From positions 1 to 36,905 of the forward strand of contig CANQWB010000010.1 of the NCBI GenBank assembly GCA_947627435.1: a stretch of 36,905 nt of DNA. Direction: 5' to 3'. Positions 17,083 to 24,938 of this stretch are shown here, piece by piece. Source of the stretch: an uncultured Bacilli bacterium (GTDB taxonomy: Bacteria; Bacillota_I; Bacilli_A; RF39; UBA660). The position numbers and the translations under genes are program-made. How positions within the stretch are numbered: the stretch's first letter is position 1; each line of letters starts with the position of its first letter. The notes beneath the pieces are model-generated. The model did not search any database, had not been told where the DNA came from, and saw only the letters and a program-made list of their open reading frames with translations.

Positions 17083-18225
17083 ATGAAAAAGGGATTTGCT
17101 ACAAGTGCCATTATCTATACGTTATTATTGTTGTTTTTAGTGTTGTTAGTGGGAATTTTAAGTAATGCACAAAATAGAAAAACAATATTAGATCAACTAA
17201 AGAATGATACAAAACAACAATTAGAAAATGTAGAAGAAACACCAGAAACTTTATGTAAATATGAGGTAGGAAAAGAATGGAGTTTTGCATATAAGGGTTC
17301 ACCCGAAGAATTTAAAGTACCATGTAATGGAACATATAAAATTGAATTATGGGGAGCCGCTGGAGGAATGCATGTGACACAAGGTTTAGGTAGTTATGTA
17401 TCTGGAAAAATAGATTTTGTTCAGAATTTTAAATTATATGTTTATGTAGGTGGAAAAGGAAATGAATGTAATAGCTCTACTGCTGGAGGTTACAATGGAG
17501 GGGGAAATTCTTCTAAGTCTTCCAATAACACTAATAATGCTTCTGGCCCAAGTGGTGGAGGAGCTACTGATGTAAGATTGGTTTCAGGTTCCTGGGATGA
17601 TTTTGATAGTTTAAAATCAAGAATTATGGTTGCCGCAGGTGGTGGAGGCGGTAGTTCAGCAAGCGGTAGCGAATATCTTGGTAGTGGAGGGGGACTCACT
17701 GGATATGATGGCTGCATAACAACACTGGTATCTTATGAACGTACTGGAAAAGGCGGAACACAAACTTTAGGTGGAAAGATACCAACCAAATATCCAGATG
17801 GACAATCTAATGGCTCAGCAGGAACGTTTGGCTCTGGAGGAACTGGTGGTGCCAATGCCTCAACTTCTACATGGGGTGGCGGATCTGGTGCAGGTTCTGG
17901 TTATTATGGTGGTTCTGGATCTTCTGGAGTAAGTAATGGTTCTAACCCTGGTGGAGGAGGGTCATCCTTTATATCAGGACATAAAGGATGTAATGCAATT
18001 GCAGAAACTTCTACAGAAACAAATATTGTGCACACGAACCAACCTAATCATTATTCAGGTTATACATTTACAGATACTATAATGATAGATGGTATGGGAT
18101 ATCAATGGACAACCAGTAAACAATCCAAAATAGATATGCCAACACAGGATGGTAAAAGTAAAATGGTTGGAAATTCTGATGATGGCTATGCCAAAATCAC
18201 ATTAGTATCTATAAATAATAGTTAA
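17083..18225 (+). CDS. Glycine-rich pilin-like surface protein (ALK/LTK-like glycine-rich domain)
   Basis: This 380-residue protein has an N-terminus that looks like a prepilin signal (MKKG then FATSAIIYT and a 20-residue hydrophobic helix), but +5 is Ala instead of Glu. From about residue 75 it carries a glycine-rich domain beginning with FKVPCNGTYKIELWGAAGG and containing DVRLVSGSW, MVAAGGGGGSS and PGGGGSSFISGH. This resembles the glycine-rich domain family named after ALK/LTK receptors, also seen in bacterial surface proteins. It is the last gene of the pilC-pilD operon, 12 bases after pilD, with AAAGGAGG as ribosome site. It is likely an exported, pilus-linked adhesin or structural subunit; this is inferred from context. 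Confidence 0.82.
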   Translation: MKKGFATSAIIYTLLLLFLVLLVGILSNAQNRKTILDQLKNDTKQQLENVEETPETLCKYEVGKEWSFAYKGSPEEFKVPCNGTYKIELWGAAGGMHVTQGLGSYVSGKIDFVQNFKLYVYVGGKGNECNSSTAGGYNGGGNSSKSSNNTNNASGPSGGGATDVRLVSGSWDDFDSLKSRIMVAAGGGGGSSASGSEYLGSGGGLTGYDGCITTLVSYERTGKGGTQTLGGKIPTKYPDGQSNGSAGTFGSGGTGGANASTSTWGGGSGAGSGYYGGSGSSGVSNGSNPGGGGSSFISGHKGCNAIAETSTETNIVHTNQPNHYSGYTFTDTIMIDGMGYQWTTSKQSKIDMPTQDGKSKMVGNSDDGYAKITLVSINNS

Positions 18226-18251
18226 AAAAAGACTTCATTGAAGCCTTTTTT
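18224..18251. terminator. Bidirectional terminator between the glycine-rich pilin and small membrane protein genes
   Basis: The hairpin CTTC/GAAG (18233-18236, 18240-18243) is extended through one mismatch by G/C and an A-run pairing with a T-run. It overlaps both stop codons. Confidence 0.72.
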
Positions 18252-18438
18252 ATTTCATTAATTTATATTTTCTTTGTGTTTTCATAAAATAAATACCAAA
18301 TAAATAAGTTCCAAAGAAAGATATATAAGTTAAAACTGTATAGTCTGTTAATAATAGTAGGGCAGATAGAATAGATGCCAATGCTATAGCAATCGATCCT
18401 AATATTAAATAACACACTTTATTCCAGTTAATTTTCAT
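18250..18438 (-). CDS. Small two-helix membrane protein, function unknown
   Basis: This 62-residue protein has two predicted membrane helices (about residues 10-30 and 34-52), a short positively charged end and no family I recognise. It is supported as a real gene by a strong promoter (18473-18500), an AGGGGGAA ribosome site seven bases before the ATG, and a terminator at its stop. It stands alone between the pilus operon and rarA. Confidence 0.72.
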   Translation of the reverse strand: MKINWNKVCYLILGSIAIALASILSALLLLTDYTVLTYISFFGTYLFGIYFMKTQRKYKLMK

Positions 18439-18472
18439 AAAAATTCCCCCTTTTTTTCTTTGAATGGTTGCT

Positions 18473-18500
18473 ATTATAACACTTTTTTTGAATTTGTCAA
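18473..18500 (-). promoter_or_regulatory. Consensus sigma-A promoter of the small membrane protein gene
   Basis: Read on the minus strand, TTGACA (18495-18500), a 16-bp spacer and TATAAT (18473-18478) with an extended TG motif. It is one of the strongest promoters in the window although the gene encodes only 62 residues. Confidence 0.88.
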
Positions 18501-18526
18501 ATTAATATATTATATTTTATTTATAT

Positions 18527-18552
18527 AAAAAAAGACATTAATTGTCTTTTTT
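18527..18552 (-). terminator. Rho-independent terminator of rarA
   Basis: A ten-base stem (18528-18537 with 18543-18552) overlaps the rarA stop codon. The minus-strand T-run is the A-run at its left edge. Confidence 0.82.
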
Positions 18553-19761
18553 ACTTAATTTTTCTATATTTTCATAAGTTATTTTTAATTTTTCCTCATA
18601 TTTACTAGAGTTTTTAGGATGATAATATTGTTTTCCGATTAAATTATCTGGTAAATATTGTTGTTTTACCCAACTATTTGGATAATTATGAGGATATTTG
18701 TAATCTTTAGAAGTCGTTTTAATATGATTTGGTACATTACCAGTATTACCTAACTCAATATCTTGTAAAGCAGCATCTATGGCAGATATTCCGGTATTAG
18801 ACTTAGGAGATAGTGCTAGTTCAATAACAATATCGCTTAATGGAATACGGGCTTCTGGAAGTCCTAATCGTTCACAAGCTTGAATAGCAGCTTCTACTTT
18901 AGGCCCCATAGAAGGATTGGCAAGTCCTATATCCTCATACGCAATTACAGTCATTCTACGGTATATAATATCTAAATCTTCTGCTTCAATTAAACGTGCC
19001 AAATAGTGAAGAGCAGCATTGACATCACTACCACGAATTGATTTTTGAAAAGCACTAATGACATCATAATGCCCATCTTCATTTTTATCATGAAAGAAGA
19101 CTGGTTTACTATTGATATTTTTTAAAACATCTAATGTAATATGAAAATCTTCTGTTGCATAATAAGCGACCTCTAATAAATTATAAGCATGTCTTAAATC
19201 ACCAGAAGAAACTGTCGCAATAAATTCTTTTGCTTTCTTATCTATTTTAATACCTTTTAAATATTCAGATTTACAAGCACGATTAATGGCTTGTATAATA
19301 TGATCTTCTGTTAACTCATGTAATTCAAAAATTTGACAACGACTACGAATCGCAGGGTTGATTTTATGATATGGATTAGAAGTAGTCATACCAATTAAAG
19401 TAATCAATCCACTTTCTAAATAGGGTAGTAGTAAATCCTGTTTGTCTTTATTCAAACGATGAATTTCATCCATAATCACTACTAAACCACCATATAATTT
19501 TGCTTCTTCGACAACAATATCAAAATCTTTTTTATTATTGATCACCGCATTTAATAAACGATATTTTAGTCCTACCGTTTTGACCATTGCTTCAGCGATA
19601 GTTGTTTTTCCAATACCAGGTTTTCCATATAAAATCATGGAAAAAATACGGCCATTTTGGACCATATTACGAATAATCTTACCGGGACCAATTAAATGTT
19701 CTTGACCAATGACTTCATCAATCGTCTCAGGTCTTAATTTGATAGCTAAAGGTTCATTCAC
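18538..19761 (-). CDS. rarA: Replication-associated recombination AAA+ ATPase RarA/MgsA
   Basis: This AAA+ ATPase of about 407 residues acts at stalled replication forks. It has the N-terminal IKLRPETIDEVIGQEHLIG, Walker A GKPGIGKTT (residues 46-54), Walker B VVIMDEIHRL, sensor segment GMTTSNP, arginine finger AIRSRCQIF, and the C-terminal MgsA tetramerisation part (DGHYDVISAFQKSIRGSD, YEDIGLANP, YKYPHNYP). The start is probably GTG 19761, with AGGTGA seven bases upstream; GTG 19770 lies on top of that site. It is divergent from xerD. Confidence 0.95.
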   Translation of the reverse strand: MNEPLAIKLRPETIDEVIGQEHLIGPGKIIRNMVQNGRIFSMILYGKPGIGKTTIAEAMVKTVGLKYRLLNAVINNKKDFDIVVEEAKLYGGLVVIMDEIHRLNKDKQDLLLPYLESGLITLIGMTTSNPYHKINPAIRSRCQIFELHELTEDHIIQAINRACKSEYLKGIKIDKKAKEFIATVSSGDLRHAYNLLEVAYYATEDFHITLDVLKNINSKPVFFHDKNEDGHYDVISAFQKSIRGSDVNAALHYLARLIEAEDLDIIYRRMTVIAYEDIGLANPSMGPKVEAAIQACERLGLPEARIPLSDIVIELALSPKSNTGISAIDAALQDIELGNTGNVPNHIKTTSKDYKYPHNYPNSWVKQQYLPDNLIGKQYYHPKNSSKYEEKLKITYENIEKLSKKDN

Positions 19762-19875
19762 GTTAATCACCTAAATTTATTTTACCATGCTTTTGTCAAT
19801 TTTTGTATAGTCTTGTAGTAGAACGTGCAAAAAAAATATAAATATTGTATAATAAAAATAGATGGTAGTGATGCT

Positions 19876-20763
19876 ATGAAATTTCATGTAACCGATATGG
19901 ATGCAATTGATTTTTTAAATTATTTGTTAATTGACCGTAAATATAGTGATAATACGGTATTATCCTATGATTTAGAATTGATGGAATTGGAACAATTTAG
20001 TACACAAAAACTGCGACAACTTACCAAAGAAAATATAGAAACATTTTTGTCTTGGAAACGTCAAGGTAGTAGTGCGAAAACAATTGCTCATTTTATGACA
20101 GTATTTAGGAACTTTTATAAATTTTTGGAAATAGAAGAAGTGATTACCAAAAATCCAATGGATGATTTACAACTTCCTAAAATTCCTAAAACTCTGCCAA
20201 AAGTACTATCTAAAGAGGAAGTAGAGTTACTATTAGATGTACCACTTAACAATGCTTATCAATATCGTAATAAGGCAATGCTGGAATTAATGTATGCATC
20301 AGGACTACGTATTTCTGAATTGATATCTCTACATATTCACGATGTAAATTTAGAAATGCAAACGGTTCGTGTATTTGGAAAAGGAAACAAAGAACGAATT
20401 GTTCCCATTGGGGATTATGCAACATACTATGTTGGAATTTATCTTAATGAATTTCGTTCGCTGTTGCTCAAAAAGAAGGATACAGATATTTTGTTTTTAA
20501 GTAGTAGGGGAGATCAAATGTCTAGACAAGCTTTCTTTAAAATTATCAAACAATTAGGACAAGTCAAACATATTCGTACAAATTTTTCACCTCACACATT
20601 AAGACATTCTTTCGCAACACATTTACTAGAAAATGGAGCGGATTTAAGGAGTATACAAGAATTATTAGGACACTCCGATATCGCAACAACACAAGTATAT
20701 ACTCATATATCTAACCAACAATTACAAGAAAATTATAAAGAATTTCATCCACATGGAAATTAG
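19876..20763 (+). CDS. xerD: Site-specific tyrosine recombinase XerD
   Basis: This 295-residue recombinase resolves chromosome dimers. The N-terminal SAM-like core-binding domain (FLNYLLIDRKYSDNTVLSY) is followed by the catalytic domain with the full set: Arg in ASGLRISEL, Lys in GKGNKER, His/Arg in HTLRHSFA, His in LGHSDI and nucleophile Tyr in TTQVYTHI. Its position just before deoB matches the ripX-drm order in Bacillus, so it is a housekeeping Xer and not a phage integrase. ATG 19876 is preferred over the upstream ATG 19825, because a possible -10 TATAAT (19848-19853) lies between them. Confidence 0.93.
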   Translation: MKFHVTDMDAIDFLNYLLIDRKYSDNTVLSYDLELMELEQFSTQKLRQLTKENIETFLSWKRQGSSAKTIAHFMTVFRNFYKFLEIEEVITKNPMDDLQLPKIPKTLPKVLSKEEVELLLDVPLNNAYQYRNKAMLELMYASGLRISELISLHIHDVNLEMQTVRVFGKGNKERIVPIGDYATYYVGIYLNEFRSLLLKKKDTDILFLSSRGDQMSRQAFFKIIKQLGQVKHIRTNFSPHTLRHSFATHLLENGADLRSIQELLGHSDIATTQVYTHISNQQLQENYKEFHPHGN

Positions 20764-20778
20764 AAAGGATTTGATAGA

Positions 20779-21936
20779 ATGAAATTTAAAAGAATATTTT
20801 TAGTGGTAATGGATTCCACTGGAATTGGGGAAGCAAAAGATGCCTCTAATTTTCAAGATGAAGGATCTAATACCATCAAACATGCCTTAGAAGTATCTGG
20901 TATAGAATTGCCACATTTTAAACAATTAGGATTATATAATTTACTTTACCATCTAGAAGAACCAACTATTGGATCTTATATGCGTGCTTTAGAAATTAGC
21001 AATGGAAAAGATACTTTAACTGGTCATTTAGAAATGATGGGTGTAGAGACAAAAATCCCATTTCGAACATTTACAGAAACAGGTTTTCCAGATGAATTGA
21101 TCAATGAACTAATTGCTCGAACTGGAAGAGGGGTATTAGGTAACTGTAATGCTTCTGGTACAGAAATTATTGAACGTTTGGGAAAAGAACATATGGAAAC
21201 TGGTAAAATGATTGTTTATACATCTGCAGATTCTGTCTTACAAATTGCTGCCCATGAAGATATTATTCCATTAGAAGAACTTTATCATATCTGTGAAATT
21301 GCTCGTGAACTCACTTTAAAAGAGGAATGGAAAGTAGGTCGTATTATTGCAAGACCATTTATCGGAACTCCAGGTAATTTCACACGTACCGCAAATCGCC
21401 ATGATTATGCTTTAGATCCTGCTCATAAAACCGTTTTAGATGCATTAAAAGAAAAGGGTTATGATGTCATTTCTATTGGAAAAATCGCTGATATATTCAA
21501 TGGATGTGGTATTACTAAAAGTACAAAGACGAAAGATAATTTAGATGGCATTGAAACCATTTTAAAAACTATGCAAGAAGATTTTCAAGGATTCTGTTTT
21601 GCAAACTTAAATGACTTTGATTCAAAGTATGGACATCGTAGAAATCCAATTGGATATGCAAATGCTTTAAAAGAATTGGATGATGCACTTCCTCGATTAT
21701 TGAATTCTTTAAATGAAGATGATTTACTTATTCTAACGGCAGATCACGGTAATGATCCAACTTATAAAGGAACTGATCATACTCGTGAAAATGTTCCAGT
21801 TTTGATATATTATAAAGGAATAGATCCACATCATTTATCTAATTTACATACATTTGCTTCATTAGGTGCAACGATTGCTGATAATTTTCATGTTACTTTA
21901 CCACCAATTGGAGAAAGTTTTTTAGAGGATATTTAA
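20779..21936 (+). CDS. deoB: Phosphopentomutase DeoB
   Basis: This 385-residue alkaline-phosphatase-superfamily enzyme interconverts (deoxy)ribose-1-phosphate and -5-phosphate in nucleoside salvage. Metal-binding and active-site segments are present: VVMDSTGIGEAKDA at the N-terminus, DTLTGHLEMMG with the phosphorylated Thr, and TADHGNDPTYKGTDHTRE near the C-terminus. The usual Pro of the GIGxxPDA motif is Lys here. The ribosome site is GAAAGGAT. It ends one base into the next gene. Confidence 0.96.
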   Translation: MKFKRIFLVVMDSTGIGEAKDASNFQDEGSNTIKHALEVSGIELPHFKQLGLYNLLYHLEEPTIGSYMRALEISNGKDTLTGHLEMMGVETKIPFRTFTETGFPDELINELIARTGRGVLGNCNASGTEIIERLGKEHMETGKMIVYTSADSVLQIAAHEDIIPLEELYHICEIARELTLKEEWKVGRIIARPFIGTPGNFTRTANRHDYALDPAHKTVLDALKEKGYDVISIGKIADIFNGCGITKSTKTKDNLDGIETILKTMQEDFQGFCFANLNDFDSKYGHRRNPIGYANALKELDDALPRLLNSLNEDDLLILTADHGNDPTYKGTDHTRENVPVLIYYKGIDPHHLSNLHTFASLGATIADNFHVTLPPIGESFLEDI

Positions 21937-22652
21937 TGGATATTACAACATGTAATTGGAATGCAAAAACTTATAAAATTTTTCAAAAAGAGCTGTATCA
22001 ACTACAAGACTTAAAATATAGAGAATTTCATGGAAAACTCATTCAAAATATGAATTCTTTGATCGGTATCCGTACACCTATTTTAAAAGAAATTGCTAAA
22101 AAAATTGCACATAATCAACCAGAAGAATTTTTAAAATATGTACAACATGATACTTATGAAGAGACATTAATTCATGGTTTATTACTTGGATATATTAAGA
22201 TAGAATTTAAAGATTTAATAAATTATTTGGATGATTTTTTTCCTTATATGAATAATTGGGCACTCAATGATATTACTTGTGCCAATTTAAAATTATGGAA
22301 GAAACATTTAAAAGAAGGAATTCTAGTAATTTTATCCTATCTTAAAAATGAAAATCCTTGGGTCAAACGATTTGGATTGGTTTTACTTTTAGATTATTAT
22401 GTAAATGACGAATACATTGATTTTATTTTAGATACTGTCTCTTCGATTTCAGGAGTAGAGTATTATGTGGGTATGGCTAACGCCTGGTTAATTTCCATTT
22501 GTTATATTTATTATCCAGAAAAAACATATTCATTATTGAAAAAGAAAATATTAGATAATTTTACACAAAATCATGCGATTCAAAAAATAATTGAATCCAC
22601 TCGTGTTTCCAAAAAAGAAAAGGAAATCATTAGAAAATTACGTCACATATAG
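21936..22652 (+). CDS. AlkD-type DNA alkylation repair protein
   Basis: This 238-residue all-helical protein of HEAT-like repeats fits the AlkD family of DNA glycosylases. Characteristic pieces are MNSLIGIRTPILKEIAKKI, the conserved NNWALNDITCANL, NPWVKRFGLVLLLDYY and YYVGMANAWLISICY. AlkD enzymes remove bulky alkylated bases without base flipping; substrates here are not shown. The ATG overlaps the last base of the deoB stop (TAATG), so the pair is translationally coupled even though the functions are unrelated. Confidence 0.85.
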   Translation: MDITTCNWNAKTYKIFQKELYQLQDLKYREFHGKLIQNMNSLIGIRTPILKEIAKKIAHNQPEEFLKYVQHDTYEETLIHGLLLGYIKIEFKDLINYLDDFFPYMNNWALNDITCANLKLWKKHLKEGILVILSYLKNENPWVKRFGLVLLLDYYVNDEYIDFILDTVSSISGVEYYVGMANAWLISICYIYYPEKTYSLLKKKILDNFTQNHAIQKIIESTRVSKKEKEIIRKLRHI

Positions 22653-22688
22653 GCCGATTCCTCATATAATGTTATGGGGGATTTATTT

Positions 22689-23129
22689 ATGGAAAATAAA
22701 AATATCGATATTTTAAATGAGTATTTAGCTAACTTGAAAGTACTCAATAATAATCTATATAATATGCATTTTAATATTGTAGGAATGAGTTTTTTTGGAC
22801 TACATAAAAAATTACAAGAATATTATGAGATGGTTGCTTTACAATATGATAAAATTGCAGAACGCATTAAAATGTTAAATGGATATCCAATTACATCTTT
22901 AAAAAAAATAGAAGATTTATCTACTATGAAATCAATGCGTAGCATGGATTATAATGGAACACAGGTTCTTGAAGTATTACAAAATGATTTTGGTTTCATG
23001 AAAGAATATACCAAAGATATGGTACAATGTTTTGGAAGAGAAGAGGACTATGGTACTGTTAGTATATTAGAAGAAATTTTAAATTTCTATGAAAAAGAAT
23101 ATTGGATGATTAATAGTAGTTTAAAATAG
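22689..23129 (+). CDS. dps: Dps family ferritin-like DNA-protection protein
   Basis: This 146-residue four-helix protein has the Dps ferroxidase pattern: His in NMHFNIVG, FFGLHKKLQEYYE, and DKIAERIKMLNGYP. Dps dodecamers oxidise and store iron and protect DNA from peroxide. ATG 22689 is chosen because GGGGGA lies eight bases upstream; the earlier ATG 22674 overlaps that site. A TATAAT at 22665-22670 is a likely -10, although no good -35 is visible. A metal transporter gene follows. Confidence 0.88.
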   Translation: MENKNIDILNEYLANLKVLNNNLYNMHFNIVGMSFFGLHKKLQEYYEMVALQYDKIAERIKMLNGYPITSLKKIEDLSTMKSMRSMDYNGTQVLEVLQNDFGFMKEYTKDMVQCFGREEDYGTVSILEEILNFYEKEYWMINSSLK

Positions 23130-23185
23130 ATAAAAGAACACTTCATAATTGTTTTATATAACACATATAGTGAATTGGTGATTAC

Positions 23186-23935
23186 ATGGATAAACAAGTA
23201 CTATATGCTTTTTTATTGTCTACAATTGCAGGACTTTCTACGATGCTCGGTTGTATCTTTATATGGATTAAAAAACAAACCAAAAAGATAGTAATCGCAT
23301 CATTAAGTTTTGCTGCTGCAGTAATGTTTACGGTATCTTTTACAGATTTAGTACCAGAATCTTATGGAATGTTATCTAAAGAATTTGTATGGTTTCCATG
23401 TATTTTAATCATTTTAATTTGTATGAATATTGGTATTATTTTTTCTTTTTTAATTGATAAATATTTACCGGATGATATGAGTGGAAATGGATTATATCGT
23501 GTTGGAATTTTTTCTATGATTGCGATTATATTGCATAATATTCCTGAAGGTATGGCAACTTTTATGGCCGGTAACACTGATATTCATCTAGGAATTGCCC
23601 TTACATTTGCGATTGCCTTGCATAATATTCCCGAGGGAATTAGTATTTCAATTCCTATCTTTTATGCAACAGGAAGTAGGAAAAAGGCTTTCTTATATAC
23701 TTTTATTTCAGGATTATCTGAATTATTTGGTGCAGTGATTACTTATTTATTTTTAAAACCATTTATTACTGATCGTATTATGGGTTATTTATTTGCTTTT
23801 ATAGCTGGAATTATGTTACATATTTCTTTATTTGAATTATTACCAACTTCCTGGCGATATAAAAGTAGGGGAGTTACTATAATTTATTTTTTAATTGGTT
23901 TTTTCTTTATTTTAATCAATCATTTTCTATTTTAA
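23186..23935 (+). CDS. zupT: ZIP family metal transporter (ZupT-like)
   Basis: This 249-residue protein has about eight membrane helices and two copies of the ZIP metal-site motif HNIPEG (in ILHNIPEGMATF and ALHNIPEGISIS), which form the binuclear transport site. ZIP proteins import zinc, iron or manganese. The substrate cannot be told from sequence, but the neighbouring Dps gene makes iron or manganese reasonable. GGTGATTAC precedes the ATG. A strong terminator follows at its stop codon. Confidence 0.92.
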   Translation: MDKQVLYAFLLSTIAGLSTMLGCIFIWIKKQTKKIVIASLSFAAAVMFTVSFTDLVPESYGMLSKEFVWFPCILIILICMNIGIIFSFLIDKYLPDDMSGNGLYRVGIFSMIAIILHNIPEGMATFMAGNTDIHLGIALTFAIALHNIPEGISISIPIFYATGSRKKAFLYTFISGLSELFGAVITYLFLKPFITDRIMGYLFAFIAGIMLHISLFELLPTSWRYKSRGVTIIYFLIGFFFILINHFLF

Positions 23936-23960
23936 AAAGAGACAATTTTGTCTCTTTTAT
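23935..23960 (+). terminator. Rho-independent terminator of the ZIP transporter gene
   Basis: A perfect ten-base stem, AAAAGAGACA (23935-23944) / TGTCTCTTTT (23949-23958), with loop ATTT. Confidence 0.88.
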
Positions 23961-23976
23961 TTGGGTTTAAAACTTA

Positions 23977-24198
23977 TTATCTAAGTTCAAAAGAATGTTC
24001 ATCGTTTTCATCTAAGCGAAACGAGTGTGATTCATCGTCATCGAAACCGATACTATCAGTTACGTTACTTGAATTCTTGCTTGAAACTTCTTTACAATTA
24101 CTGTTTGTAACATTACTATTACTTTTGTTTGTAATATTGTTGTTACTTTTATTCGTTAATTGTGTATTCTTAGATTGTTTTGCATTATTCTTTTTCAT
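23977..24198 (-). CDS. Small Asn/Ser/Lys-rich low-complexity protein, function unknown
   Basis: The 73-residue protein begins MKKNNAKQSKNTQ, continues with short repeats of Asn, Thr, Ser and Lys (NNITNKSNSNVTNSN) and ends in an acidic part where a motif of the form HSFxL is repeated (DESHSFRLD, then NDEHSFELR). It is hydrophilic, with one Cys, no signal peptide and no membrane segment. ATG 24198 has GGGTGAT upstream; longer readings lack support. I do not recognise the family with certainty. Small Asn-rich proteins occur among spore proteins, but that is only a suggestion. Confidence 0.62.
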   Translation of the reverse strand: MKKNNAKQSKNTQLTNKSNNNITNKSNSNVTNSNCKEVSSKNSSNVTDSIGFDDDESHSFRLDENDEHSFELR

Positions 24199-24667
24199 TT
24201 TTATCACCCAATAATAGTATGAACATAATTTTTTTCTTATATACAAAAAGAAAAATGGTAAAAATTGTTAAAAATTATTTTATTATAAGAGAATGATAAT
24301 AATTGATAGTATTAGATATTAAATAAACATAAAATTCTTATATTTATAATGGTAATAAAGTAAAATATAATATAAATAATTTTAATTTATAATATATGTT
24401 AGTTAACATAATATACATTATAGTAAGTTCAATATAATTTTTAAAATATAGATAAATTACATAAATTATATAGGATTATATTATATTATCTTGTATCATT
24501 ATAATACCATATTATAAGATTCATTCATAGATACAAATGCATTTTATTCATTCATATCATAAGATTTCAATATCCAACATTATTATATGAATATAAATGA
24601 TTATCTAACTGTTATTTTATCATCAATTTAAAATAATCTAGATGAATAATTGTTCAACTTTTATTCT

Positions 24668-24695
24668 AAAAATGCGTCAGAATGCGCGTTTTTTT
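24668..24695. terminator. Orphan terminator-like hairpin inside the AT-rich region
   Basis: A nine-base stem AAAAATGCG (24668-24676) / CGCGTTTTT (24685-24693) with one T-G wobble is followed by T residues. It could work on either strand. No gene precedes it on the plus strand, so it may end an unannotated RNA. Confidence 0.55.
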
Positions 24696-24717
24696 GATAA
24701 TATAAAATTACTCTCCT

Positions 24718-24752
24718 ACTCCCTTTTTTTTTAAAAATTTAAAAAGGGGAGT
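24718..24752. repeat. Inverted repeat ACTCCC...GGGAGT
   Basis: ACTCCC followed by a nine-T run pairs with an A-run and GGGAGT to give a stem of about 11 bp including a T-G wobble. It is not followed by a T-run, so it is not a normal terminator. It could be a protein-binding site or an RNA hairpin. Confidence 0.5.
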
Positions 24753-24912
24753 CACATATTGTAAAAATGTAGGATTCATTTTTGAAATTTATTTTTATAA
24801 AAATTTTATTGAATTAACATTGCACAATGAAAATTTATTTAAAAATAGGGGAATATGTTTTAAAATAATCATTTTTTTATAAACTTATTATTTATAATAT
24901 ACCTCTTCCCTA

Positions 24913-24938
24913 CAAAAAAACATACAAAATGTATGTTT
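24913..24938 (-). terminator. Rho-independent terminator of the HTH regulator gene
   Basis: The stem AAACATAC (24918-24925) / GTATGTTT (24931-24938) touches the stop codon of the HTH gene. The A-run at 24913-24919 gives the minus-strand T-run. Confidence 0.8.

Larger units (their letters stand above)
24199..24937. other. 739-bp gene-free, extremely AT-rich intergenic region
   Basis: No credible coding frame or tRNA is seen. By hand count only 19 of 180 bases are G or C at 24301-24480. Contents noted: direct repeats of TTCATTCA around 24520-24560, an isolated terminator-like hairpin at 24668-24695, an inverted repeat at 24718-24752, and the terminator of the HTH gene at the right edge. No DnaA boxes of the TTATCCACA type were found. 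Function unknown. Confidence 0.75.

Noticed and set aside
19876-20763. Tyrosine recombinase as a mobile-element integrase
   Set aside because: Sequence motifs, length and the xerD-deoB order mark it as the housekeeping XerD. No attachment sites or phage genes are near.
23948-24214. Plus-strand frame rich in Leu, Phe and Ser opposite the small Asn-rich gene
   Set aside because: It is the mirror of the Asn/Ser/Lys repeats on the minus strand, has no ribosome site, and the minus-strand gene has one.
24199-24937. The AT-rich region as a chromosomal replication origin
   Set aside because: No DnaA boxes of the usual form and no dnaA or dnaN nearby.
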